DNA of 64,000 nucleotides, from positions 2,240,501 to 2,304,500 of the forward strand of contig NC_084671.1 of the NCBI RefSeq assembly GCF_028389875.1, in the 5' to 3' direction. This DNA comes from Rhea pennata. Its lineage: Eukaryota > Chordata > Aves > Rheiformes > Rheidae. The notes below the pieces were generated by a model, which worked only from the letters and a program-made list of their open reading frames with translations, did no database searches and had not been told where the DNA came from. Below are positions 1 to 8,868 of the stretch, piece by piece. Position 1 is the first letter of the stretch; every line of letters starts with the position of its first letter. The position numbers and the translations under genes are program-made.

Positions 1-1540
1 CTCCAGCCGGGCCCTCCTGGTTTCGGTGCTCGCCGTTCTCCGCGGACGAGCTGCTTTGGAGCTGAGGACGCGGGTGGTGGGCGCCGAGCACCTCCGCTCG
101 CTTTCCTGCCAGGAACGCGGCTTGTGTCCGGCCGGCTGCCGAAACGCGGTGAACGCCTCCCAAAAGCCAGGAAACCCAACGCTGTGCAGCTGACCCGGCG
201 GAAATCCTCTGAACCGTCCCCGCGGGCGCGGAGAAGAGCGCCCGCTCCCGGCAGCGCGAGCGGCGCCGGCCCGCGCGTCTGCCGGGGCCCGTCGAGGGCA
301 GCTGCGGCGCAAACCTCCGAAAGGTTGAAATTAGCAGAATTATTTCCGGCTCCTTTCAGAAGTTTGTTGCACGCCTCAAAGGAGCAACGGTGACACGGAT
401 CTAGCTTCTAAAAGCAGTGGTAGCAGATGCCCTTTAACGCTCGCTTTTACCCGCTGTTATTTCACTGCGAGGGTGAACGGGCCCTGAAAGTCTGGGAGAA
501 ACAACCGAAGAGGGAATGAAATGGGAACTGCCATCAGACTGGACAGGTACTAGCGTTCACTGCAGCAGGACTGAGTGCTGCGTGTACTGACACAAAACCC
601 ACGTTGTTTATTACTTGGGTGTTTGCTCCTAGGACCGCCGTGCTCCTCGGGACGGATCGTTCCTCCCCATCCGCCGGAGAGCAGACACACCGGAGTGCCG
701 CTCCGACGCTGCCTCTCTGCAAGGCCAGTTTAAGTGTGCTGGTTAAAGGCTTTGGGAGTAAAGCCGAGTGGCTAATGAACAATATTGGGCACAACGTTAT
801 ACATAGTATTTAGCGTAGTTTTATGGGCTTTTTCGAGGAGAAGAAAAAGCACTGTTCACACTGGACAAAATAGCTGTTTTTTTTTTTTTTTCCCTCTCTC
901 CTTTAAGTGTTCTTTTATTGAAAACAAACTGGGAAATCCGTGAGAGGCATTAGCGTGGCAGTGGCTGGAGCTTTCTGCAGGACATCTGGCTGCCAGCTCG
1001 CTCGTCTGCTCACCTAGCAGTCTGTTACTGCCAAGAGACGGCACGGCGCGGAAACCGCTACTCCGCTGCGGCCCCGTCCGCACCAGTTCATGCTGCGAAC
1101 CTGCGATCGGCTCTGCGAGCGCAGAAACAGGTGTTTGCTCCTTTCTGCGTGATTTATTTGATCTCTTCCCTAAATCCTCTTCCCATGCCACTTACACTGC
1201 CATGTAAATCCCATGCTAAAATATTACCTACAGAAAGCATATATTGTATGTGCATTGGCTGGCTCATAAAATATCCATTATTAAATTTCACAAAACCTAC
1301 TTTTTTTTTAATGTAAGCTCAGATACTCTAAGAAATAAAATAGAAACTGAAGAGTTCTGGCCAGGTTCTCTGGGCCTATAGACTTATTAAGTATCCCTGT
1401 CCAAGGAAACCAGGAATGCAAATATTCCTGTCCAAAAATATCCTGTTAAGACTATTTTGTTTTAATCACAGCTGCGCTAAAAAATACAGAGTTCCCCTGT
1501 ACCCTGCAGTCACCTTCCCCCGCTATGATGAAAGTGCCTT
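1..1540. other. SHOX2 downstream flank, no gene seen
   Basis: The first 500 bases are GC-rich and the rest is mixed, with a T run at about 878-891. I recognise no gene here; the reading frames are short and match no family I know. On the minus strand, AATAAA hexamers (TTTATT on the plus strand) occur at 607-612, 914-919 and 1153-1158. I saw no canonical minus-strand AATAAA between about 2,600 and the SHOX2 stop, so one of these could end a long SHOX2 3' UTR. That would make the UTR about 2.7-3.2 kb, and it is speculation without transcript data. Confidence 0.4.
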
Positions 1541-2540
1541 TTCCGTGTTTTTCCTCGCAGCCGCCCCGGAGCCAGGCCTGCCCGTACCCGGCGGCACGGC
1601 GAAGACCCGGAGTTCACGTTGCCTCTGTTGGCCGCAGCTCCCGCTCCCGGCGCGCCGGCCCACGCGGAGCGGGCGGCGGGGACACGCGGGGACGGCGCTT
1701 CCCCGGCCGCGTTAATTAACTTCCTCGCTCGGGGATCAATCGACCCCACCGTTGCTCTTATTGACTTTATCATTAGCCACCTCTTACTTTTTGTTTGAAA
1801 AAAAGCTCTGTCGCCTAACGTAAAAAAATCTATCGTTCCCTGCCCGGGGGCGGCCGCCGGCGCCCCTCGCCCCGCTGCTCCCCGCGCATCGCCGTGCCGC
1901 CGGCGCCTCCGCGCGCAAAAGCCGCGCAGCGCCCCGCGGGGCCGCTCGGGAGTCCGGCGGGAGGGGGGGGGGATCCCCACCTGGCCGCGGAGCCGCTCTC
2001 GGGGGCGGCGGGGGGGGATCCCGGCCCGGCCGCGGAGCCGCTCTCGGGGGCGGCGGGGGGGGGGGGGGGGGGGGGAATCCCGGCCCGGCCGCGGAGCCGC
2101 GCGGTGCCCCGCGGAGCCGCTCCCGGGGGCGGCGGGGGGGGATCCCAGCCCGGCCGCGGAGCCGCGCGGTGCCCCGCGGAGCCGCTCCCGGGGGCGGCAG
2201 GGGGGTGGTGGCGGGGACCCCGGCCCGGCCGTGGGAACCGCGCGGGCCGCTCCGCGCGCGGCCGTGGGGGGACCTGCGCTGCCCCCGCCCCTGGTACCTG
2301 GGGGGGGCTCGGCAGAGCCGGCCAAGCGCGAGTGCCGCGGCGGGTCCGGCGGGCGCTCCCGTTCCGCGGAAAGGCGCGTTAAAGCCTCGCGTTCGGTTCG
2401 GTGAAGGGCGGAGCGGGCCCGAACCGGCGCCCGCAGGTGCGGGGGGTGCGCGCTCCTCCCCGGCCGCCGCGGCTTCCGGGCAGCGCGGAGAGTCGCGCCG
2501 GCTCTGCGGACAGGCAAAACGCGAAAGGGAAGAACCGGCA
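1540..2540. other. CpG-rich block downstream of SHOX2
   Basis: This kilobase is very GC- and CpG-rich and contains the G-rich minisatellite described separately. An AT-richer patch at about 1,725-1,835 carries several TTAATTAA/ATCAAT/ATTGAC-like motifs and looks like a small non-coding regulatory element. Long open frames on both strands arise from base composition. It may be SHOX2 3' UTR, a distal CpG island or an alternative promoter; the sequence alone does not decide. Confidence 0.5.
1970..2215. repeat. G-rich minisatellite, about four units
   Basis: Four imperfect units of about 45 to 65 bp each start with a GATCCC- or AATCCC-like segment, run through CCGCGGAGCCGC and end in a G run. 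The last two units carry an extra segment (GCGGTGCCCCGCGGAGCC). One G run is 21 bases long (2055-2075). Such arrays form G-quadruplexes readily, vary in copy number and are prone to assembly error. Confidence 0.85.
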
Positions 2541-2639
2541 ACTCCGTACGGGGAGCGAGGGGAAGGCCCCCACCGAAACGCGACCCTGCTCAGGCACTAG
2601 ACTGCAGAGAGTCTTAAATTCATTACTCGGCACTTATTG

Positions 2640-3691
2640 AAATTTGTGACGTCGAAAGCAGATTAAGGAAAGTGAAGCAAACCTGAGTGGAACAAAATAT
2701 ATTGTACTGACAACAAATGTAATGAAATAACAGCATCTTTTTTTTTTCTTTTTTTTTAAAATAACTTAAAATACACTAGAAAAAATATGGTCAATATAAA
2801 TAATTTTGTTTTCATGGAGAACAAATAGTTACAAAGCCCGTCCATACCAAAGTTCGCTTAGAAGAGCTTTCCCTCGTGGCAAAAAGCACTCAGTTCACGA
2901 GGGTCCGATCGCAAACTGGGATAACAACCACCAACTTCAAGGTACCCCAGATTAAATAGCTATAGGTCTTTCAAATAAAAAAAAAATCACAAGATTACGT
3001 GAATAGATACACCTTTATGAGATAAAATGTAAATGTTTGACAGTCAGCTATCAATCCACAAGTTATAGCCAAAATAAACTTTGTTCGTGTGTATCAACAT
3101 ATTTTACATGTACCTAGTACCTCTCACTGGAATTTGCCGTTGTGTAAAGTGGTGGTTGGGAATTAAATACTCTTTCCTTTTCGTCTCTTCCGGCGCGGAG
3201 GGGCGACCCCGCGCGCCCGGGGCTTTCCGCGCTCTGGGACTTCAGCGGTGGGACAGCGAGCGAGCGAGCAACGCAGGGGCGAGAGCGAAGCAGGCAGCGC
3301 TTGGACTCGCGCTCTCCTCCCGCGTCCTCCGCGCTGAGGAGCGGAAGAGCCCAGCCACACCGGTGTGGTTTGCTTTTCTACTAAAGATGAGGGTGAAGTG
3401 CAGGTGAATCGAAGGACTCCATCAACGCAATACAAATACATGCAACCCGGAATTCTGCTGCGGGAAGCATCCCGGACAGTTTTCCCGTTAGAAATTCGCA
3501 GAGAAATCATTGTCTCTTTTTTTCTTTTCTTCGTCGTCTTTCTTTTCTTTTCTTTCTTTTTTTTCCCCTGTCCTTTTTTGTCACCATTCCAGACGCGGCT
3601 GTTAAACTCAAGTATCTGATGCAACGTGAAAGGAGGCCCGCCTCTCTTATCAAATTTCTCGTATTAAAGTGAACTTCGCAGAAGAAGGAAG

Positions 3692-3722
<31 letters not shown>

Positions 3723-3813
3723 GTTTCAGGACGCGCGAACTCCCCAGCGGCGCGTCCGGCCCCCCGACGCCGCGCCGGAGTCCGCCGGCGCGGGCCGCGC
3801 CGCGCGTGGGCGC
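2640..3813 (-). other. SHOX2: SHOX2 3' UTR, extent unknown
   Basis: This sequence directly follows the SHOX2 stop codon on the minus strand. It is mostly AT-rich (2,640-3,170 and 3,480-3,720) and has no supported reading frame. Human SHOX2 has a 3' UTR well over 1 kb, so most of this stretch is probably transcribed. No canonical minus-strand AATAAA is visible here, so I cannot place the transcript end. A 26-base A run on the plus strand lies near 3,693-3,718, and a C/T-rich low-complexity tract lies at 3,508-3,570. Confidence 0.5.
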
Positions 3814-4107
3814 TCACAGCCCCAGGGCGGCCGCGTGTTTCTTGGCCTTGAGGCGCAGGTCCGCGATGCTCGAGTTCTTGCTCGTGGTCTTGGCGGCGGC
3901 GGCGGCGGCCACCACGGAGGCGGCCGAGGCGGACTCGGCGGCCAGCGTGGCCAGCGGCAGCCCGAAGGGCGGCGCGGGGAACATCATGTAGGGCGCGTGG
4001 GCGGCCAGGTGCGGGTGCAGGTGGTGGTGCGCGTGGGCCACCGCGCTGTCGAGCTGCAGCTGCGCCTGCACCTGCAACGACAAGGGCGGCACGTTGCAGT
4101 GACCGTC
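3814..4107 (-). CDS. SHOX2: SHOX2 coding exon 5 (transactivation region and OAR motif)
   Basis: The acceptor is CGCCCCGCAG, and the exon starts on a codon boundary with [18 protein letters not shown]. It continues through a His/Ala-rich segment ([20 protein letters not shown]), a small alanine run and the OAR motif, and ends at a TGA at 3816-3814. The C-terminus AAALGL matches the vertebrate SHOX/SHOX2 ending. Confidence 0.97.
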   Translation of the reverse strand, partial: DGHCNVPPLSLQVQAQLQLDSAVAHAHHHLHPHLAAHAPYMMFPAPPFGLPLATLAAESASAASVVAAAAAAKTTSKNSSIADLRLKAKKHAAALGL

Positions 4108-5263
4108 CTGCGGGGCGCAAAGCAGAGGAGACACGGCGTTAAGTCCGCGCCGCCGCCGCCGCCTCCCCCCTCTCCCCGCCGCCCGCCCCCGCCCCGACTC
4201 GCCTGCTGGAAGGGCATCCGCAGCGCGCCCACGTTCACGTACGGTGCCACCCGGCACGCCTCGAACTGGCTCGCCGCTCCGATGAGCACCCCTGCAAGAG
4301 GCAGCGGCGGGCGCTCAGTACCGCCCCGGCCCCGGCCCCCGACGGGGCGGCCCCGGCCCCGGCCCGTGCTTCCCCCCCCCACGCGGCAGTGCGCGCGTGT
4401 CCTCCCTCCCCTCCCCCGCGAGGGGCGGCCCGCGGGTCCCCGCCGTGCCCAACACGCTTCTCCCGACGGGGCGGCCCGCAGAGTGCCCCGCGGTCCCGGG
4501 ACATGTTTCTTCCCCAGGAAGCAGCCGCGAGTCCCCACGCCCTGAGGGCGTGCTGCCCCCGGGGGGGGGGAGGCAGTGAGCCTGCCCTCACCCACCCGGG
4601 ACCCGCTTCCCCCGACGGGGAGGTCGGCGAGCAACGCCTCCCCCCCCCCCCACACACACAGGACGCGCTTCCCCCGACGGGGCGGCCGGCGAGCAACCCC
4701 TCCCCCCAACCCACCCGGTACGCGCTTCCCCCGCGGGGGCGGCCGGCCGCGCCTAGCCGCGGCGCAGCCCCCGCCTGCGCGGCGGCCCGCGGGCGCGTAC
4801 CTTTGTGGAGCTGGTTCTCCTGTTTGCGGCATTTGGCCCGTCTGTTCTGAAACCAAACCTGCGGACACGGGAAACGGCGGTCACGGCCCCGGCGCCGCCG
4901 CGGCCCCGCGCGGGCGCCCGCTGCGCGCGGGGAGGCCGCGCTGCGCCTGCTTCTCCGGGCAGCCCGCGCTCCGAAACGGCAAGGAAGCACAAAAACAGCA
5001 AAAATATAAATAAATAAAAATAAATAAAATAAATTAAAAAAAAAGAAAAACGACCTTCGCGGACTGCTGGTTCTAGATACATTAGTTTTAGCTCTAGTTT
5101 CATCTTTCCGCACCGGAGTCCCAGAAGACCGAAATCACTCCCTGATATCTAATACTACCTTGTGATAATGGGTTTGGATGTTTGCACTGTCAGACCTGAG
5201 AAGAGCACGCTCATTAAGAGCCTGTAATATTAATCAGCTTTAACTTCAAAAAAAAAAAAAAGA

Positions 5264-5295
<32 letters not shown>

Positions 5296-8200
5296 AACAC
5301 CAAAGTGTTTAATGACTCACTTTTGGGGGGTAATTACTGTCATAAAAGCGTCACTACAAAGAAGTCCAGAATTTCCCTGTTCCTCTGTGCAGCGGAGTGT
5401 GGCACACAAGCGGAATAATTGTCTCATTATCATGATAATCTAATTTACTGCCATAGAAAAGGCTGCAAGTGAGACAAGCACATACTTTTAATATTGGAAA
5501 TAGAACTGTTGAAACAAATTTCCAGAATAAACTTCTGCTCCCTGGAAGGCGAGAGAAAGGGAGAGAGCAAGCGCGTTTGAGACGGTTCTGTTTAAGGACA
5601 GACCTCTGCATTGCATCTCAGCAGCCACATCCACCGAGCAATCTCCTTCCCCCACGGCCAAAAAAAGAAAAAAAAGAGAGGAAAAAAAAGGAAAAAAATA
5701 TCTTTTTTGAGATCTTACTTTAAGAGACAAATATAAATGTGAATTTCCCCCACCCTGTCATTTACTTCAGCCGAGCAAAATCTGCCCAACGGCCGCGCTC
5801 GCCCGCAGCCTCTCCTGGAAATGCACATTCCGTAATTTACGAATTCGTGCAGATGCGAAGCAAAATATTACTGCAAAGTGTTTTCCGGAACGATTTAAAG
5901 GGAATGGGCTTAATCTATGTAAATCTCTAAAAGTTATTATGCACCCCGCGATTTGGCAGAATAGGAGCGCGGATTATGTGCCAGCGCGGTATTCTTTGTC
6001 GAGCAAACATCCAGCAGAAGGGAGCATCTCCCTTTAAATTTTTCATAGCGAAGTTGAAGCTGAGCAACTTTGTTTTGTTCCGTTTTGTTAAGATCTGTGC
6101 TGCATAAATAGGTGGCTGTCTCAGCGGAAAACAGAAAAGCACGGGAGAGTAAAATAGAAGGCTCTTTTTTTGTGCGGCTCTGATGACAAAAGCTGCTTAT
6201 TATTACTTTTTCGGTTCAACGTGACTGCTCTGTTTATGTCCTTCCCCTCTTACGATATGCAGGGAAACCCCATAAGAATTGTGAGCACAGTTTGGTGCAG
6301 ATGGTGGCCTACAAGCACAAAGATTGAGGGGGAGTATCTGTTACAGCAATACTTTCTAACAGCTGCAGATGTTAGGGGCCTAAAACCACTCCATGTGCTC
6401 AAACAAATAATGACCATCATTTTCTCTTATTTTATTATTAGAACGGAAATACACCGAAACAGTTACATTTGTTCTAATCTGAAAAGCTACTTCCTTCTCC
6501 ATCATGGCAAAGCCAAAAAATTCGCTCAGGAGAAACTCCCAGACAAGAGCATGGGAACCGCTTTATAAAAACTTTCGGGGGGCAGCTCGAGGTTGAGCAT
6601 GCAGATTAAATAAAAGGAAGCTGTGGCTTCCCCTGTTTAAAAGGGGAACGCTTTAAATAGCCCGTTATTACTACAGATTTTTATATTTCGTAAATCTGAA
6701 TAAAGCCGGTCTGCGCAATTTTTCCCCGCTTTCCCGCTGCTTCCCTCACCCGAGATGCAAGAACCACGATGAGCAACGGACTGTAAATTTTTTGCACTTA
6801 GCGGTTACTAATTTAGTTTATGGGCAGCACGGCTATAAAGGTAATTGGTACATCCGCCCGCTAAGCCCCTGCGCGGGGAGCCGCGCAGCGGGAGCGCCGT
6901 CGCGGCGAGCGGAACGGGGCCGCAACGGGGAAAAGCCCGGCGAAAGAAGGAGGTAAAAGCCCGGCAAAAGAGACCAAACCGCGCCGGGCCGGGCCGGGCT
7001 GGGGGGCAGCGCGGCGGGCAGCCCCCTCCCGCCCGCGGGGACCCGTGCCCGGGGCAGGGCCGCGCACCGCGCACCCGCGGGCCGCCGCGCTACCTGCACC
7101 CGCGCCTCGGAGAGGCCCAGCCGCTGGCTCAGCTCCTCCCGCATGAAGGCGTCCGGGTAGTGGGTCTCGTCGAAGAGCCGCTCCAGCTCGTTGAGCTGCT
7201 CCAGGGTGAAATTCGTCCGGCTCCGCCTCTGCTTGATTTTCGTCTGCCCTTCGTCCTCCATCGCTTTCGCATCCTCCTTGCGCTCCTTCAGCTCTGGGGA
7301 CGCTGGGCACGAAAGGGGCGGTCAGAGGCGCCGGGCGGCCCCGCGGCTGCCCAGGGGGGTCGCGGCGCGGCCGGGCCCCCCCGGCGCCCCAGGCCTGCGC
7401 GGCCGCGGCCGCTTTCCGCGGCAATTCCGCCTCCCGGCGCGCAGGCCGGGCCGGGCCCGGCGGCAGGGCCCCGCCGCCGCGCAGCCCCCCACCCCCACGG
7501 CGGAGGGGGACCGGGCGCCCCCCCGGGCCGCCCCCGGGCCGGCGCAGCCCCGGAGCCGCCCTGCGCGCCCGGGCCGCGCTAGGCCCCGCAGCGGCCGCGG
7601 CGTTTCCCAGCCCCCGCGCCCGCCTCCGCCCGGCCCTGGCCGCTGCACCGGGGGCGCCGCCGCCGCCGCCCCCCCGGGGGTGCGGGGGGGGCCCGGCCCA
7701 GCGCGGCAACAGGTCCCGCGGGGCGCCGCGCTGCCGCGGCCCCTGCGCGCCCGCCCCGGCGGTGCCCCGGGGGGGGGGTTTTGTTGTTGTTTTCGTTGCT
7801 CGCTTCGCCGCTGGAAACGCGCTCCAGGCCGACGCGGGCGCGGGGGGCCGCGGCCGCTGCGCGCCCCGCTCGGGAGCCCCAACGCGCTTGCGAGCCGGGT
7901 CCGGAGGCCGCGCAAGGCGGCGCCCCGCGGAAAGGGCGGCCGCGCTGCGCGGCTCCCCGCGCCGCTGCGCGCTCTGCCCGCGGCGCCCTCTGCCCGCTGC
8001 GCCCGCGCAACGGCGCGGCCGCTCCGCGGGAGCGGGAGCGGCGGGGGGACGAAGGGGCCGGCGTCCGCCGCGGCTTCCCGCTGCCGGCGCAACTTCCCGT
8101 TATATTCTCAGCGGCAGCGCATCGCCTCTGCGGCAAGTTAATTCCGCTCGCTTCGACACTGCGATCCGAACTTCCCGGCTCGCCGCGTTATTCCCGCGAG

Positions 8201-8610
8201 GTGCTGGAGAGCGGGCCCCTGCGCGCCCGCGGCCGAGCCCCCTCCGCCCGCGGCCGCTCCGCGGCGCCGGCCCCCGACGGGGCGCGGGGAGGGGATGGAG
8301 GGAGGGAGGGAGGGAGGGAAGCGCCGCCGGTGCCGCCGTTACCGTCGCTGAGCTTGGGGGTGGCCGCGCCGGCGGCTCCGTCGGCGGCGGCGTCGGGCTC
8401 TCGCGGCGGGGAGCGCCCGGCGCCCGCCCGCGCCGCGGGGCTGCCCGCCTCGTCGCGGCCCGGCTCCGCCGCGGCGCCGCCGGGCTCCCGCGGGCCGCCG
8501 CCGCCGCGCAGGGGCCCGCTCTCCAGCACCTCGCGGTAGGTGATCAGCTCCTTCTTCTCCTTCGCCTTGGGGTCAAACGACTTGGAGACGAACGCCGTGA
8601 GCTCCTCCAT
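3814..8610 (-). CDS. SHOX2: SHOX2, paired-type homeodomain transcription factor (five coding exons)
   Basis: Complete coding sequence: 8343-8610, 7094-7302, 4801-4858, 4203-4291 and 3814-4107, all minus strand; 268+209+58+89+294 bp = 918 bp, 305 residues. SHOX2 is a nuclear DNA-binding regulator known in vertebrates for limb (stylopod), sinoatrial node, palate and neural development. Visible parts are the [14 protein letters not shown]-terminus, an Arg/Pro/Gly/Ala-rich linker, the homeodomain at residues 114-173 with WFQNRRAK in helix 3 (Gln at position 50, Asn at 51), a His-rich stretch after residue 220, and the OAR motif at the C-terminus ([14 protein letters not shown]). Phases join cleanly at every junction. 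It is shorter than the human protein of about 330 residues as I remember it, because the long glycine tract after residue 50 is nearly absent. The MEELTAF start and C-terminal details fit SHOX2 rather than SHOX. Confidence 0.97.
4108..4202 (-). other. SHOX2: SHOX2 intron 4: 95-bp GC-AG intron
   Basis: This very short intron is bounded by GC (4202-4201) and AG (4109-4108). It has a plausible branch site (GACTTAAC) and a C/T-rich tract before the acceptor. Its 5' two thirds are extremely G-rich, with many GGG triplets of the kind known to enhance splicing of short GC-rich introns. The donor context CAG|GCGAGT fits the strong exon-side consensus seen at known GC donors. Confidence 0.9.
4203..4291 (-). 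CDS. SHOX2: SHOX2 coding exon 4, ends at a GC splice donor
   Basis: The exon is 89 bp, again the family size. The acceptor is CTCTTGCAG. It encodes [20 protein letters not shown] and the following GALRMPFQQ. The 3' boundary is CAG|GCGAGT, so the donor dinucleotide is GC instead of GT. The reading frame, exon length and downstream exon all require this boundary; no in-frame GT at the right place is present. Confidence 0.93.
4292..4800 (-). other. SHOX2: SHOX2 intron 3 with GC-rich minisatellite
   Basis: The intron is 509 bp with GT-AG ends, GC-rich almost throughout. It is dominated by the minisatellite described separately, plus C and G runs such as the C run at about 4,640 followed by a short CA repeat. 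I saw no gene or conserved-looking element. Confidence 0.8.
4440..4750. repeat. About 60-bp minisatellite in SHOX2 intron 3
   Basis: A segment resembling CGCTTCCCCCGACGGGG, followed by CGGCCGGCGAGCAAC and a C run, recurs at about 4602, 4663 and 4722, a spacing of about 60 bp. A more diverged copy lies at about 4455. The array is GC-rich and confined to the intron, so length variation would not alter the protein. Confidence 0.8.
4801..4858 (-). CDS. SHOX2: SHOX2 coding exon 3 (homeodomain recognition helix)
   Basis: The exon is 58 bp, the same size as its SHOX-family counterpart. It is bounded by a TGTCCGCAG acceptor and a GTACGC donor. It encodes [19 protein letters not shown], completing recognition helix 3 and the basic tail, and ends one base into the next codon. 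Confidence 0.97.
4859..7093 (-). other. SHOX2: SHOX2 intron 2, with probable conserved non-coding sequence
   Basis: This 2.2-kb intron splits the homeodomain codons. Unlike the GC-rich exons, its centre (about 5,100-6,780) is AT-rich with dense TAAT-, ATTA- and ATTTACG-type motifs and no recognisable transposon. A-rich low-complexity runs lie at 5,015-5,050, 5,248-5,295 and 5,662-5,700. The parts at about 5,100-5,240, 5,310-5,480 and 5,740-6,560 read like regulatory sequence. No reading frame is supported. Confidence 0.6.
5735..6140. promoter_or_regulatory. Candidate conserved regulatory element in SHOX2 intron 2
   Basis: This is a repeat-free, mid-GC stretch of about 400 bp. It has an ATTCCGTAATTTACGAATTC palindrome-like core, TTTAAAG and AATATTA motifs and a mixed, non-degenerate texture unlike the surrounding A-rich runs. 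Such texture within a developmental homeobox gene is typical of conserved enhancers. The call rests on texture alone; no alignment was available. Confidence 0.35.
7094..7302 (-). CDS. SHOX2: SHOX2 coding exon 2 (homeodomain helices 1 and 2)
   Basis: The exon is 209 bp, matching the SHOX-family exon with the same content. It is preceded by a TTTCGTGCCCAG acceptor and followed by a CAG|GTAGCG donor. It encodes [18 protein letters not shown], then homeodomain positions 1-46 (QRRSRTNF through SEARVQ). The split between homeodomain residues 46 and 47 is the usual intron site in paired-class homeobox genes. Confidence 0.97.
7303..8342 (-). other. SHOX2: SHOX2 intron 1
   Basis: The intron is 1,040 bp with GT-AG ends, very CpG-rich and part of the promoter island. 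It contains a (GGGA)n run near 8,296-8,320 and the inverted copy of exon 1 sequence at 8,194-8,225. The large open frames over it on both strands are products of base composition. Confidence 0.85.
8194..8536. repeat. Perfect 32-bp inverted repeat, SHOX2 exon 1 versus intron 1
   Basis: Plus-strand bases 8194-8225 (starting CCGCGAGGTGCTGGAG) are the exact reverse complement of 8505-8536. The latter is SHOX2 exon 1 coding sequence for the [10 protein letters not shown] region. The arms are 279 bp apart. The exon 1 splice donor (8342-8341) lies between them, so a pre-mRNA hairpin would place the 5' splice site in its loop. Matching stops abruptly on both sides of the arms. This is either a real inverted micro-duplication or a fold-back artefact of sequencing or assembly. 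Confidence 0.95.
8343..8610 (-). CDS. SHOX2: SHOX2 coding exon 1
   Basis: The ATG at 8610-8608 sits in a strong Kozak context (GCGGCCATGG). The exon encodes residues 1-89 plus the first base of codon 90 and ends at a GTAACG donor (8342-8337). It includes the conserved [13 protein letters not shown] stretch and a RSPPREPD segment equivalent to the mammalian RSPVREL motif. The DNA for [10 protein letters not shown] (8505-8536) has an exact inverted copy in intron 1 (see the inverted-repeat entry). The linker is much poorer in glycine than in mammals. Confidence 0.95.
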
Positions 8611-8840
8611 GGCCGCGGCTCAGGGGCGCGCTGCCCCGGCTCGCCGCGCCGCCGCCCCCCCGGGCGGGCATCCACGGGGCGGGGTGGCGGCGGGGCCCCC
8701 GGCCGGGCCGGGCCGAGCCGTGCCGGGCTGCGCCGAGCCGAGCCGCGCCGAGCTGCGGCGAGCCGAGCCGCGCCGCGCCGCGCCGCCCGACGTGCAGGGC
8801 CGGGGCGGCTCTCCGCGCCAGCGCTGGGGTCTGATAGCGA
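8611..8840 (-). other. SHOX2: SHOX2 5' UTR (inferred)
   Basis: This is the interval between the inferred start site (about 8,832-8,840, some 30 bp downstream of the TATA box) and the ATG. It contains a run of GCCGA/GCCGC-type pentamers at about 8,700-8,789 that would fold strongly. It also has one upstream ATG (8671-8669) whose 32-codon frame overlaps the main start and ends at 8573. That ATG has a weak context (T at -3, C at +4). Confidence 0.65.
8700..8789. repeat. GCCGA/GCCGC pentamer repeats in SHOX2 5' leader
   Basis: About 90 bp of imperfect repeats of GCCGA, GCCGC and GCCGG units. As RNA on the minus strand it is rich in CGGC and CGGCG and should form stable structure ahead of the SHOX2 start. 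Confidence 0.75.
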
Positions 8841-8860
8841 CGCGGCGATTGAAGTGGCAC

Positions 8861-8868
8861 TATTTATA
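8861..8868 (-). promoter_or_regulatory. SHOX2: SHOX2 TATA box
   Basis: The minus strand reads GCAAAGTATAAATAGTGCC, giving a consensus TATAAATA about 250 bp upstream of the SHOX2 ATG. It stands out as the only AT-rich motif in a GC-rich island. An initiator-like TCAGACC follows at about 8834-8828, at a fitting distance. Confidence 0.8.

Noticed and set aside
1510-2541. 343-codon minus-strand open frame rich in Pro, Arg and Gly
   Set aside because: It spans the G-rich minisatellite; stop codons are rare in any frame of such GC-rich DNA. The product is low-complexity and matches no family I know.
3984-4868. 294-codon minus-strand open frame across SHOX2 introns and exons 3-5
   Set aside because: It is an out-of-frame shadow of SHOX2 exons joined by GC-rich intron sequence; the spliced model is fully supported by exon sizes and phases.
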